From: Dermatemys mawii
Taxonomy: Eukaryota; Chordata; Testudines; Dermatemydidae
Length of the DNA: 64,000 nucleotides
Assembly (NCBI GenBank): GCA_007922305.1
Contig: ML677373.1
Span: 13,849,660 to 13,913,659 of the forward strand
Reading direction: 5' to 3'
Positions 1 through 20,640 of the stretch are shown in pieces. Under the pieces are notes generated by a model. That model did no database searches. It saw only the letters and a program-made list of their open reading frames with translations, and was not told where the DNA came from. Both the position numbers and the translations under genes were made by a program. The first letter of the stretch is position 1. Each line of letters begins with the position of its first letter.

Positions 1-84
1 GGAGGACTATTAGTATGTGTCATGATGGCATCATAATATCTTGCAGATATACGCTGCCTTTCATCTGAGACATTAAAAGTGCTT

Positions 85-225
85 TACAAATCCAAGTAAG
101 CTTCCTCATTTCCTTTTTACATATGGGGACACTGAGGCAAGGACAGGGGAAGTGGTTTGCCCAAGGTCACATGCTGAGCTGGCAGAGAATAGAAGCCAGT
201 TCTCTGGACCAGCCTGTCTCACCCT
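85..225 (+). repeat. MIR/CORE-SINE-like element
   Basis: Contains the diagnostic GACACTGAGGCAAGG and TGCCCAAGGTCACATGCTGAG core of this ancient SINE family. Confidence 0.65.
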
Positions 226-1878
226 TCCCACAAAGGTTTTGACCTCTGGATCACTCATTCAGATGAGTCTGTTTATTACAAGCATGTGGATTGTGTCTCT
301 GCCTGTTATATCTGGTCAAACCCAGATTAGGTTAGTTGTGACTAAATCCCATTTCTGTCAGACACCTGTGATTGAGTTGATGGTCTCAGTGTAGTTTCTC
401 ACAGCTGGGTGTCTCCCTGACAACTGAACCTCTCGCTGGCCGTCTCATTTGAGTGGCCTAGAACTGTATGGGCCACAGAGACTTAACTGGCCTCTTCCCC
501 CTTTAGATCTAAGACTGAAGCATATGTGATTGTCCTTGCTGTCTGTTGTGTTCCTGTTCTACAGCTGATTAGAGGTTGTCTCTCCAGGCTTGTCAATCCA
601 TCATCTTTTACAAGTACTGAGTTCACTGTGGGGAGGACCCATAGTGGTAAAATCTGAGAAGGGGGAGATTTGAGGGAGGGCAGGCTGAAGAACTGTATAG
701 TGCCCCTAGGGTGTGAGCTGGGGAACATGGGTGTATACTGCTGTTGTATTACACCATAACAGCATTCCGGGTATAACAGAAATTAGAAAGTTATGATATC
801 TGGGGGGCACTAGGATTCCACCTTTTCTTTAGAGAATGGATTTTTTGCCCTTTCTGGTGCTTGGTGGGGTGGAAGTGGAGGGGAAGTTTTCCAGGATTCC
901 ACAGTTTTTCATAGGATTAGCAAAGACATGGGCAGTCATCCTTAGGCACTGGGTAGAGATGCAGAAATAGTTGTAGGATCTGGAATGGCACAAGAGAGAT
1001 GCATGAAGCAGAGCATTTTTGGAAGATAAGCACGGCCTACAATTGTCACACTCCCAGCAGTCTAACTTCCAGCCATATGTGCCCTGTTGTGAGTGATGCT
1101 GGTTGGTTTGATGGGTGGATGGACAGCAAGTGGGACCCCTTTCATGTGCTGCACCTACCATGAATTATCATCTCCATGTGCCAGAAAACCAAAGTGGCTT
1201 CTGGAGCCTTATGACCTAGAAAGACTTAAGTGAAGCTATGGAATAAATGTTAGTGAAAGAACAATCTCCCATGATACTAAGACATTGGGAGCCTTGTGAG
1301 GCGATGAGGGGGAGAGATCGGGACAGAATTGGGAGCCAGGAATTCCTGAGCTGCAGATTTGGCTTTTGCTCTCTTCTTAACTAGCTAATGTTTGTAAAGC
1401 ACTCTGAGAACTCCCTAGTGTTAATTAATATAGCCTGTGTCTGTCTATCCTGTGCCCTTCTCCAGAAAGAAATGTTTCGTCTCCATTCCTTCCAGAAGCC
1501 TCTTCTCTTGGCTTTCATACTGAGTCAGAATTCAACTGATTCCTGTACATCCCTTCCCAAAATCAGTCTGGGAAATTGGCAGGTTTTGCTCATGCCCAGG
1601 TTTGTCATTTCTGGAAATGTGAGGTGTGGTTGGCTTGTTGGTCTGGAGTTATGGACATTAGGGGACAGGTGATCTAGTTCAGGGGAAGAAAAAGATGTCC
1701 TGGGCTTTTGTTCAAAACTTGAACTTGTTAGCAGGTTCCAGGGTAGTTCAGTTAACTTTTCTTAAAAAATAGTTTTTCATTTCCACACGCCTCTGCGCTT
1801 CCTGACCGTGGCTGGCGCTGGAGAAGCCAGAATACCAGGGTATTTCTGGCAAAGCTGACAGCAACAGAAATCTTCCAG

Positions 1879-2040
1879 TATCAGAGGGATAGCCGTGTTA
1901 GTCTGGGTCTGCTATTTGTACCTGCCTCTGGAGATTTCCACAACATTCATCTGATGAAGTGGGTCTTAGCCCACGAAAGCTCATGATCCCTAAAATCTGT
2001 TAGTCTATAAGGTGCTACAAGACTCTTTGTCGCTTTTGCA
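1879..2040 (+). mobile_element. Penelope-like element terminal fragment
   Basis: Starts with an inverted copy of the family tail (GATAGCCGTGTTAGTCTG) and continues with the arm that includes CTGATGA, a GTGGG/CCCAC hairpin and CGAAAGC, ending near TAAGGTGCTACAAGACTC. The same parts recur at 41.1-41.7 kb. Assigned to Penelope-like elements from the hammerhead-like core; the family name was not checked against a library. Confidence 0.6.
1951..1988 (+). ncRNA. Degenerate hammerhead-ribozyme-like motif
   Basis: CTGATGA at 1951-1957, stem II arms GTGGG (1959-1963) and CCCAC (1970-1974), then GAAA at 1975-1978 and a short stem III ending in TC. One extra A sits between CTGATGA and stem II, and stem III is mismatched, so this copy is probably inactive. 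Confidence 0.4.
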
Positions 2041-2935
2041 GAAATCTTCCAGGAGATCCTGTGCTCCTAAGATTACCAGCCAATTTCGCAGACCTGAAGG
2101 TCCTTCTAGTTGCTTAATCAATTAAAACCTTTTCATTCCCCTGCTCACTAATGAATGTTCTGGCCCTGCCCACATCTGCCAGTTGTTTGCTTTGGAGCCT
2201 CGAAGGCAGACACTAGTCCTTAAAATGCCATAGGGTATCTGGACCAGTTACTCAGGCCTGTCCTTTCCCTCAGGGGTCATTGCATTCAGCTGGGGCTTCT
2301 GCAGAAGGCTGCAGGGACTGTTTTGTTGCTATTTATTGCAGCCGCAAGACTCAGCCTGTTTGCAGCCTAAGCCGGAATGTGAACCAATGTCCCCCCAGAC
2401 GAGTCTGAGTTTACCCACTGTGCCATCTAGCTGCTCTCAAAGCAGCTGCTTATAGCTGTGGTGGTTCTGGCAGGAAGCTTCCCTTGATGTCTGTTTCCTC
2501 TCTCCTTCCTTCCCAGCGATATTTGTTCTGTTTTTCAGAGAAGGTGTCGCATGGGGAGACTCTAAATACAGAACACGGGGGAGGTCTCCGCCAGAGACTC
2601 AATATGCAAACAAGGTCGCTGGCTTTTACTGAATCTGTCTGTTCACAGGTCCAGTACGACGTCTTTACAGCTCGCTGACAGGGGTGCAGGTGTGAGTGGC
2701 TGGAGGGAAAAGGGAAGGAGAGCAGCCTGGCCAAGACATTCCCATAAAGAGTTTGCCCAGGGAGGGAAATAGCCCTCAAATGAGCCAACGCTGCAGCTGC
2801 CCGCTGGCTTCTGCTGGGGAGAACAAGAGGGCGACGGCTCTTGCTGATCCCGGGGATGCATGAGCTGCAACATGCCCACTGGGTGTGGTGTTCAGATCCT
2901 GTCTACGTCGAAAAGCAACTGATAAGGCACAGCCC

Positions 2936-3048
2936 CCGAGTAGGAAGGCCCCTGTGTCACGTCACGGCACAGNNNNNNNNNNCCGAGTAGGAAGGCCCCT
3001 GTGTCACGTCACGGCACAGCCCCCGAGTATGAAGGCCACACGTCACCC
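2936..3048. repeat. Short minisatellite around the assembly gap
   Basis: Unit of about 40 bases starting CCGAGTAGGAAGGCC. Two full copies flank the N run, and a third, diverged and shorter, starts at 3023. Copy number is unknown because of the gap. Confidence 0.8.
2973..2982. other. Assembly gap (10 N)
   Basis: Ten N flanked by two identical 37-base copies at 2936-2972 and 2983-3019. Confidence 0.99.
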
Positions 3049-4854
3049 AGGAAGCCAGCAGGCCTCTTCTCAAAGCTTTGCTCCCACCCTGGCTAGATGG
3101 CAGGTGCATTTACTGCCTCGCTCACCTTTTCCAGTCAGCCCGAGAGTAAGGTTTTGTCATTGTTGCCCACCCTGGAATTGCAGTGCTCATGGAGGGTGCT
3201 GGCTGACAGCTGTTGGCGCTGAGGGGCTCTGTGCCCAGAGCACGACCTCCACGGCACTGAAAGCAGCAGTGACGGCTTCCTCCGTGCCACCTTGCCTGCG
3301 TTTCTCAAGTGTGAACTGAAAAGTTAGCTCAGCCTCCATAGCACGTGCAGTCCTTGGCTTCTCTGCGGGGCCTAGCCACGAGGGATTGTAGCGATGACTG
3401 TCATGATGTATCTGTCTGCTAGGAGCTGGGCCAAGACCAACTCCTTTCACATGGGCCACTGAACAGCCTGGGCTCCGTGCAGAAGAGAGGTTTAGCGCTG
3501 AAAAGCCCTGTACTCTATTCCCATTCCCTGGAAAGCTCTCTGTCGCATTCCCAACCCACTGAGTATCTAACCCACTCAAGTATGTATCCTTCTATGGGCA
3601 TCACGCAGCTCTCCGGATTCTTATATTTACTTGGGATTCCTCCAGATTGCAGTGCAGATGCAGCTGAAATATCACTCTTAAAGTCACAGTCTGCCCCTGG
3701 ATGCACAGATACATTTCCTGTGCAGTTAACTGGGGCCGATGTGCATACAAGGGCAGGGTGGCTCCTTTAGGAGAGTTCAGGCTTGAATGTGTGGAAGGCT
3801 TGGGTAAGCCACAGAATAGCCTTGTAAATGCGGAGGAGAACATGTGATTTGGGAAAGGTCCATTATGTCTGATTCATTTATTTAATCTTCCGTCTTGGCT
3901 TGATAATCCTCAATCCATATGGATCTAGGCTCTGACTAAACAAGGTGTTTTGTCTCACACCCAGCAGAGTGAAAAAGCTCCCTCTAAAATGTCCTTCTCT
4001 GTCAGAGTACCTACAACAATCACCCAGTTCTTCTCCAAAGAGCTTGTTTTTAAAGAGACACCGCCGGGCCCATTTTAGGCATAAGATATAGGAGTTCAGA
4101 GCTGCATACATTCATGGGAGTTGGGTTTTCAAATGTCCTCGGTAGCTTTGAATAATTTCAGTGTAGGATTTTAGTTCTGTAGTGAAAAAAACCCTCCCTC
4201 CTGCCTTTGTATTTAATTCTTTCTCTGTAGTGGCTGCAACCCAAATGCAACATCACAGGAGGCTTAGAAAGCAAAATGGACCAGTTCTGTTTTCATTGCC
4301 GAAACTGAAGGGAACACACCAAATAAAAATAAAAACAAACAGTTGGCATCAATGGTGAAAAGCAAATGACATTTGAAAGCAAACGTTTCTTTAAACCATA
4401 GTGATGTTTGTAATCCAGGGGAAGAAATGTGTTTACAAATAAATGGGTTTCCAAGCTGACCGTTTTTCCTCTAAAATGCGAAAGACCCTTTCTAGGAATA
4501 TTTCTGCGTCAGCAGCTGTCAGCCATTCTCATGATATATTTGTGAATGACCCGAAGAAATGTGGAGCAGAATTGAATTGCTCCCCTGCTCTGACAATATG
4601 CAGATTGTTCAGCCTCCAGAAACCCCCAAGCTGTGGAACAGATGAGAAACGTGGGGCTTGTGCAGGGTCTGGTATCAGGGGAGTTATCAGAGATGATGTG
4701 CCCAGGCTAGTCAGTGTCTTCTGGGATGGATCTCCAGCCCTCATCCAGTATTAGCTTGCCTCGTGGGGGTCTGTATTTCAACCAGACAGGCCCAGAGGCA
4801 GGAGGGGCAGAAGTCAGGTGTGCTGCTGAGATCAGACTTGTGAAGACTGAAGAG

Positions 4855-5005
4855 CTATAATTATCTTATTATATTCTACAGCGTCTAGGGGCCTCAACTG
4901 AGATTGGGGCCCCATTGTGTCTGGTGCTTTACGTACAGCCAGTAAGAGAAAATCCCAGCGCCAAAGATCTTACAAGGCAAATAAGGTACATAGACAAAGG
5001 GAGCA
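4855..5005 (+). repeat. Amniote MIR/CORE-SINE-like element
   Basis: Carries GGGGCCTCAACTGAGATTGG and the 'CCAAAGATCTTACAAGGCAAATA' style block familiar from amniote repeats of this kind. Confidence 0.6.
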
Positions 5006-7229
5006 GAGTGATTAACCCTTTTCCGGTTTCCCGAGGAGCAGAGGGTGATCAGAAGGAATGAGAAAAGGAGAAATCAACCCTTTCAAGTACCAAGATGAAA
5101 CAAGATCTTTATTTCCTTAGTCATTCCGCCACTGGGGTATCTTTTTGTCCCTCTGGAGGAGGGGAGGGGAGTCCCTCATGGGCGGTTTCCATGCCGCTCT
5201 GGATCACGTCGATACTTTGGTGAGGGATGTGTTAGAAACGTGCCTGAAAGACTGTCCCTTTGTCAGCCTTGTGTTGTACCAGTCTCGCTGGGATCGTGGG
5301 TCGTGTTACAGCACCAAGTACTCTGCTCCTCTATGTGCTGTGAGGTTGGCGGGTGTGTTGATGAGAAGGAAGTCTAAATCCAGAAGGTGCGGGGGGATCA
5401 CAGGGAAATGACCTCCTGGCAGGGTACAGTGGTGTGAGCCTCGTGGAGATTGGGGGCATAGACAAGGAGCTCATTCTGGGCACTGTGCAGAAATTCTGCA
5501 GAAGTTTTAAATACAGTTGAGTGACATGACCTTACAGTTCCTGGCTGAGGGGGAAGGATCACTTCAGTATGGTGCAGTATTAGGGACTGTTGGGTTCATT
5601 AACTGGCCCCTCGAGGAAGAACAGGGGCATTTCTTCTTATTCCTGCTACTGGGCAGGAGAGCTGGGCACGCTCTGTCAGCCGTGGGCCAGACCACAGCCT
5701 CCTTCTGGGAGCGATGACACCGATTGTAACTGTATGGTGGCATTTCATGAGGTCTGTGCTGAAAGCACAGGAGGAGGAGAGGAAGAAAAGGGAGGAGCAG
5801 TGGACAGATGTCTCAGCAATATTTCCCCTCCTGGCCAGGTCTCTGGAGCTCCAGTGTACACGGTATGAAAAACAGCTCTGTCCTGAAGGACATAATCAGT
5901 CGGAAGGTGATACTCAGGGCCCGGCTGTGGGAGAGTGAAGGGAGCATGGTTGGGAACAGAGAGGTTTCCACAGATGCTGCTGGGAGTTCAAATCTTAGAG
6001 TAAACAGGATGACTTTGCTCCTGATGCCTTGAAGGGGAAAAGGAAAATTAAAGCCAGTCTGGGCAAAAAGTTCTGAAACCTGCCCTGCACGCATTCCTCT
6101 GTCCTCCCCTCATCCCAGCCAGTTCCAGGTGCATCTCCTTCCCAGCTTGCTGGGTACCCACGCTTCCTCCAGCCTCCTGGAAGCAAGTCTGCCTGAGCGG
6201 CAGCTCGAGAATGTGGAACACATTTGTTCTGTGCTTGTCAGTCACCTTCTGGACTCTCCGCTCCTGTGACTCTTGTGCAGAAAAAACAGGTTTTTAACTC
6301 TCTGAACAGATGGTCCTGCGTGGTGACTAATGAACTGTTATCTCTGCCCGTTCTGGGCTCTCCGCGATGCATGCTTGGAGTGGGAGATGGGGAAGTTTTT
6401 AATCCTTGCTGAAAAAGCATTGCTGACAGAGGCAGATTAGGACTGACCAGTTGGTCAGTGCCTCTGATCTTTCACTAGCTGTGTGATCCCTGCATGGCTG
6501 GGGTCAGTCTCGCTCGCAGAGCTGGTTTGTGAAACAGTGGTTTGTTGATACAAGCAGGACCTCGGGGCTTTACTTCAACTGACATAGGAACTGATGTGTG
6601 CACAGCCAGGTCTTGGAAGCTGTTTGGGTTTCCAAGCCCCCGTCTTTGTGCCCCCCGATCTCCCGTGGGTTGGCCCTTCCCAGCGGACTACGCCAAGTCA
6701 GGAAGGTGTTGAAGTATGCTGCTTGCATGAAGTAATTGGTTTGATCTCTCACCCTGGTGATGAACCAAGGCATCAGCTCAGCAATGCTCTTCCCACACAT
6801 CAGCACACAACACACCCTGGGGCTGTAGCTGCCCCACTGCATTCTGGATCTCCTGTAGCACCTAGCTCTGTGGGTGGGAGCTGCGGTGTTGGGGTAGCTT
6901 TCAGGTACAGAGTAGTGCCTTGTGGGGTCGCACTGGGGCTGGCCAAACTGGGGCAGCTGCCTGTCCATGCCCCTATCAGCCAGACCTGAGCTCATGGACC
7001 TTCCTCTGAGCTGAGATCAATACTTGTCAAATGCCGAGGCAGCAGCTGTTGTGGGTAGAGTTGAAGCGTTGTCCAGGCACTGCAGACTTTGAGGCATGTT
7101 CCAGCCAAAAGGCTTCAGCAAAGCTCACTGGCCTCCGGGAGCCAAGGAAAGTATGTCCAGTCGCTCCACTTGTGACCCCCCTAGCTCAGCAGAGCTCGAT
7201 GGTGGTGCCTTGGGAGGTCACTGATTCAT

Positions 7230-7252
7230 CTGCTCTCTCTCTCTCTCTCTCT
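7230..7252. repeat. (CT)n microsatellite
   Basis: About eleven CT units. Confidence 0.9.
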
Positions 7253-7924
7253 CACTGTTACATGGTCCGTCCATTTCCTTGGCACAAAGAGTGTTGCCAA
7301 CAGACGCATTTCCCCCGTCTACATCCTGCACTGACATCCCTTTACCTTGCCCCACTCCTGGCCCCCGCCCTTCAAATGCTGTACAGCCTATCGAGACCAG
7401 AAGGCTCCGGCTGTAGCTTGCTGCTTTAGCATTTCCAGGCCCTGCTGGATCAGCCCAGTGGTCTGTCTACTCCGTTGGCCTGTCTCTGATAGTGGCTAAT
7501 ACTGTAAAGCAGAGAGGAAGCCATGGTTTAGGCTTCCCAGCCCTGACACCTTATCCCCTGTTCTTACCATCAAACTTCACAGCCTCCAGGAGCAATTCCC
7601 TCCTCTCTCCACGGCTACATCACGTCTGCTCATCAGCCAGCGTGGCAGAAATAACTCCGTAATTAATATCGCCCTTTACTCATCAGCTTGGCTCCTTGGG
7701 AGAGTTTGCTCGAGGGATTTTCAAAGCAGCTGGAGCTCCCAGCTTAGACGAGGAAACGCGGTTAAAGCAGGCGGGTTCTAATCCAGCATGGACACTCTGT
7801 GTAACTTTAGACACTGAGATCAAGTAATTGGCCCTATAACCCATTAGTAAAATAACCCTTTGACAGGGCCTCGTACCCGGAGATCTCCAAGGCCACACTG
7901 CGTGTTAGTATTATCCGCATGTAG

Positions 7925-8485
7925 ACTCAGATTTTAAAGTCAGAAGGGACCATCATGATCATCTAGTGTGACCTGCACATCACAAGCCACAGATCCTCAC
8001 CCACCCACTCCTGTAATAGACCCCTAACCTCTGGCAGAGTTACTGAAGTCTCCAAATCATGATCTAAAGACTTCAAGTTACAGAGAATCCACCATTGACT
8101 CCAGTTCACACCAGCAAGTGACTGTGCTCCATGCTGCAGAGAATGGCAGAGACCCTGAGGGGTTTTTGCCTATCTGACCTGGGGGGAAGATTTCTATGGC
8201 GATCAGTTAGACCCTGAGGATGTAGGTGAAACCCACCATTCGGACACCTGGGAAAGAATTCTCTATAGTAGCTCAGAGCCCTTCCCATCTAGTGTCCAAT
8301 CTCCAGCTGCTGGAGCTAGTAGCCACAGATGGGCCATATGTCATTGCAGGCAATCTTGTGGTACCATCCCTTCCATAAACATATCCATCTCAGTCTTGAA
8401 ACAAAGGTAGGCTTTTGCCCCTGATACTCCGCTGGGCAGGCAGTTCCAGAACTTCACTCTTCTGAGGGTTAGAAGCCTTCATCTA
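7925..8485 (-). mobile_element. CR1 LINE 3' fragment
   Basis: Reverse-complement order of turtle CR1 3' sequence. At the left end TCAGAAGGGACCATCATGAT corresponds to the 3' terminus; at the right, the GGTTAGAAGCCTTCATCTAA block corresponds to the more 5' part. Noncoding and truncated. Confidence 0.75.
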
Positions 8486-8819
8486 ATTTCATTGTAAGAG
8501 ATGAGGAAACTGAGGCACGGTAAGAGTTGACTGGCCTGAGCCCCCCTGGGAGTCATGGCAGTGCTAGGACCAAAATCCACGCCTGCTGGCTCTGAGCTCT
8601 GCACGCCAGCTCTGAAACCACAATGTATTTATAGTGTGTCCACCACAGCAGTTCCTGAATGCCTGCCTGCCTTCCCTCGTCCCAGCTCCCTTCCGACGGG
8701 ATTGTGGGGGATGGGTAATGTTTGTACAGCACGCGGAAAATGCAATTGCTATTTACGTGCAAAGCTGCGGTAGTGGTAGTGCTCAGAGGGGAAGGGGGCC
8801 TTGTGGTTTTGCACTCGAC

Positions 8820-8970
8820 TGAGACCTGAGAGATCTGAGTTGTGTTCCCGATTCTGCCACAGACTCTCTGTGGCTTTGGTCGAGGCTCCCTTCCCCACCT
8901 GCACAATGGGGATGATCATACTTCCTTTGGCTAGCTGGGTTGTAAGCTCTTGAGGGCAGGGACCGTCTCT
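8820..8970 (-). repeat. MIR/CORE-SINE-like element
   Basis: Reverse orientation: a 'tctgccacagac...ccttccccacctgcacaatgggga' type core followed by the family's TTGTAAGCTCTTGAGGGCAG block. Confidence 0.6.
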
Positions 8971-8978
8971 CACCGAGG

Positions 8979-9260
8979 CCAGGTCTATAGTACACACTTG
9001 CTTCGGTGTAACTGCATCGCTCAGGGGTGTGGAAAAACCCAGCCCTCTGAGCGCCGGAGTTGTACCGACCTTACCCGCTGGCGTAGGCAGCGCTGTGTTG
9101 GCAGGAGAGTTTCTCCTGCCGGCACAGCTGCCGTCTCTCGCAGAGCCGACAGGAGAGCTCTGAGCCGACAGGAGAGCGATGGCCCGTCCGCTTAGAGCGT
9201 CTTCACCAGAGGTGCTGCCGCAGAGCCATCGCACGTTTGTCGTGCGAGTGTGCACAGCAC
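8979..9260 (+). mobile_element. hAT-like MITE with internal palindromes
   Basis: AGGTCTATAGTACACACTTG at the left, 'TGTAACTGCATCGCTCAGGGG', repeated CGACAGGAGAGC blocks and AGAGCGTCTTCACCAGAGG match a MITE family I know from turtle genomes. High CpG reflects the element, not a promoter. Confidence 0.6.
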
Positions 9261-9654
9261 CTTGCACTGTGGGGCCCTCGAGGAGTGTGTCTGCCCAGCA
9301 GTGTAAACCCCGCTCTGTGCGGTGCGCCCTTGTTAAGTTGGTGCTTCCACACGGAGTCGTAAGCCTGGGCTTCCAGTTGCGAGATGCCAGGCCTCGCCGC
9401 CTTGCGAACACCTCCACGCTGCACTACACGGACCTTTGGCCTCCAGCGTGCAGTGGAACTGCATTCATGCTGTGAAAGGACAGGGCTTGGACGCAGGTCT
9501 CGGTGCCACTCCCCGGGTAAGTCCTAGGACCAGGTCCTGAGGACTTGCTGACCTGAGTCAAACTGATTTGTATACGGGGGGAGGGTTCGGGCTCAAATCT
9601 GAGTAGACTCAGTGGAGACATACCCTGGTGTTTCCTCATAATTATAAGAATGAG

Positions 9655-9890
9655 AGCAGGAGGCTGGGTGTTGGGGCTCCAGAGTTCTGTTTCCTGTTCT
9701 GCCACTGACTTGCTTTGTGACCTCAGGCCAGTCACTTATCCTCTTTGGACTTGGCTGTACTAGAGCTTTATCTCAAGGTCAAGATAGTCTCCGCCTCCCA
9801 AAACAAACGTCCCTCAGCTGTGCGGGGCACATGGTAGATGTCAGTGTAGTGGTGCCTCAGTTTCCCTATGTATCAGTGGGGCTGGACAGT
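9655..9890 (-). repeat. MIR/CORE-SINE-like element
   Basis: TTCTGCCACTGACTTGCTTTG and GCCTCAGTTTCCCTATGTAT are the minus-strand core. Confidence 0.6.
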
Positions 9891-10040
9891 ATTCGGGGGG
9901 TGAGTTAAGTGCAGCATATGCTGGGGTGGGAAGCTCTGTAGCAGGGTGAGCTGCTGCGGCTAATAACAATATGGAGGCTGTTATAAGAGTTCTAGTGATG
10001 CCCAAGTTAATGTTTTCCCTCTTTTGTGTCAAACTTGGAG

Positions 10041-19970
<9,930 letters not shown>

Positions 19971-20640
19971 CAGGGGCAACCTGGGGCAGATAAAACGGAT
20001 CAGGGGAGCGTCCCCCACGGCGAACGTCGGGGGAGGGGAAGCGCCCACGCCCCCACTGGTGATTCTCTGGACAGTCATCCTGTGAAATGGCACCTTATCC
20101 ACTCGGGGAAGAGAGAGAGGAACCTTCAGGCCCCAGAGGAATTTTCCTGTTTCGTTTTAGGGGAAGGTGCTGGGGCAGGAGTCCCACCTACCTCTCCTGG
20201 GAACGGGCACTGAGGGGCCAGAGCGAGCATGGGGAAGCGCCCGTCGTCAGGGCACGTGGAGGGCGCTGGCAGACGGGAGGAGCGGCGTATTTATTGAATC
20301 CGTGCAGTTGTGACTCAGGTGTTTTGGGGGGGAACCCGTCTGACCCTGCCAGCTCTGAGGTCCCCCTGACGCACCCACCCCACCCCCGTCCGTGGCTGAA
20401 TCTCTGTGGGGTCAGGACTCCTGCTGCTGATCTTCCACATTCCTGAGCGATTGCTGGCAGAGGACTCCGGGGACAAGAGTCTGTGGGGAGCACCAGAGGC
20501 AGGGGCTGTCCTGCCCATGTCCTTAGCCGAGCTGCTGCTGGCTTGATGCCTGCATCTCATCCCCTGCCACCCTATCCCCCTTAGTTTGTATTTTTATAAA
20601 TATATAGATGAATATATATGACACAAAGTGCAATAGAGAC
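19971..20640 (+). other. XYLT2: Probable XYLT2 3' UTR
   Basis: GC-rich noncoding sequence after the stop, ending in an AT-rich stretch near 20590-20630 with TATAAATATA. I found no canonical AATAAA, so the end is uncertain. Confidence 0.4.

Larger units (their letters stand above)
1..10040 (+). other. XYLT2: Presumed intron 1 of XYLT2
   Basis: No coding exon is visible, including no match to the conserved N-terminal signal-anchor exon. It holds the repeats listed separately, a 10-N gap and unremarkable unique sequence (for example 230-1870, 3050-4850 and 5010-7920, where I see nothing else). Confidence 0.55.

Noticed and set aside
8749..9417. 222-residue open frame on -
   Set aside because: Covers MIR and MITE repeats; no recognisable protein.
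1..10040. XYLT2 exon 1 inside the window
   Set aside because: No sequence encoding the conserved basic tail plus signal anchor was seen on +; it could only be in the N gap, which is unlikely for ten bases.
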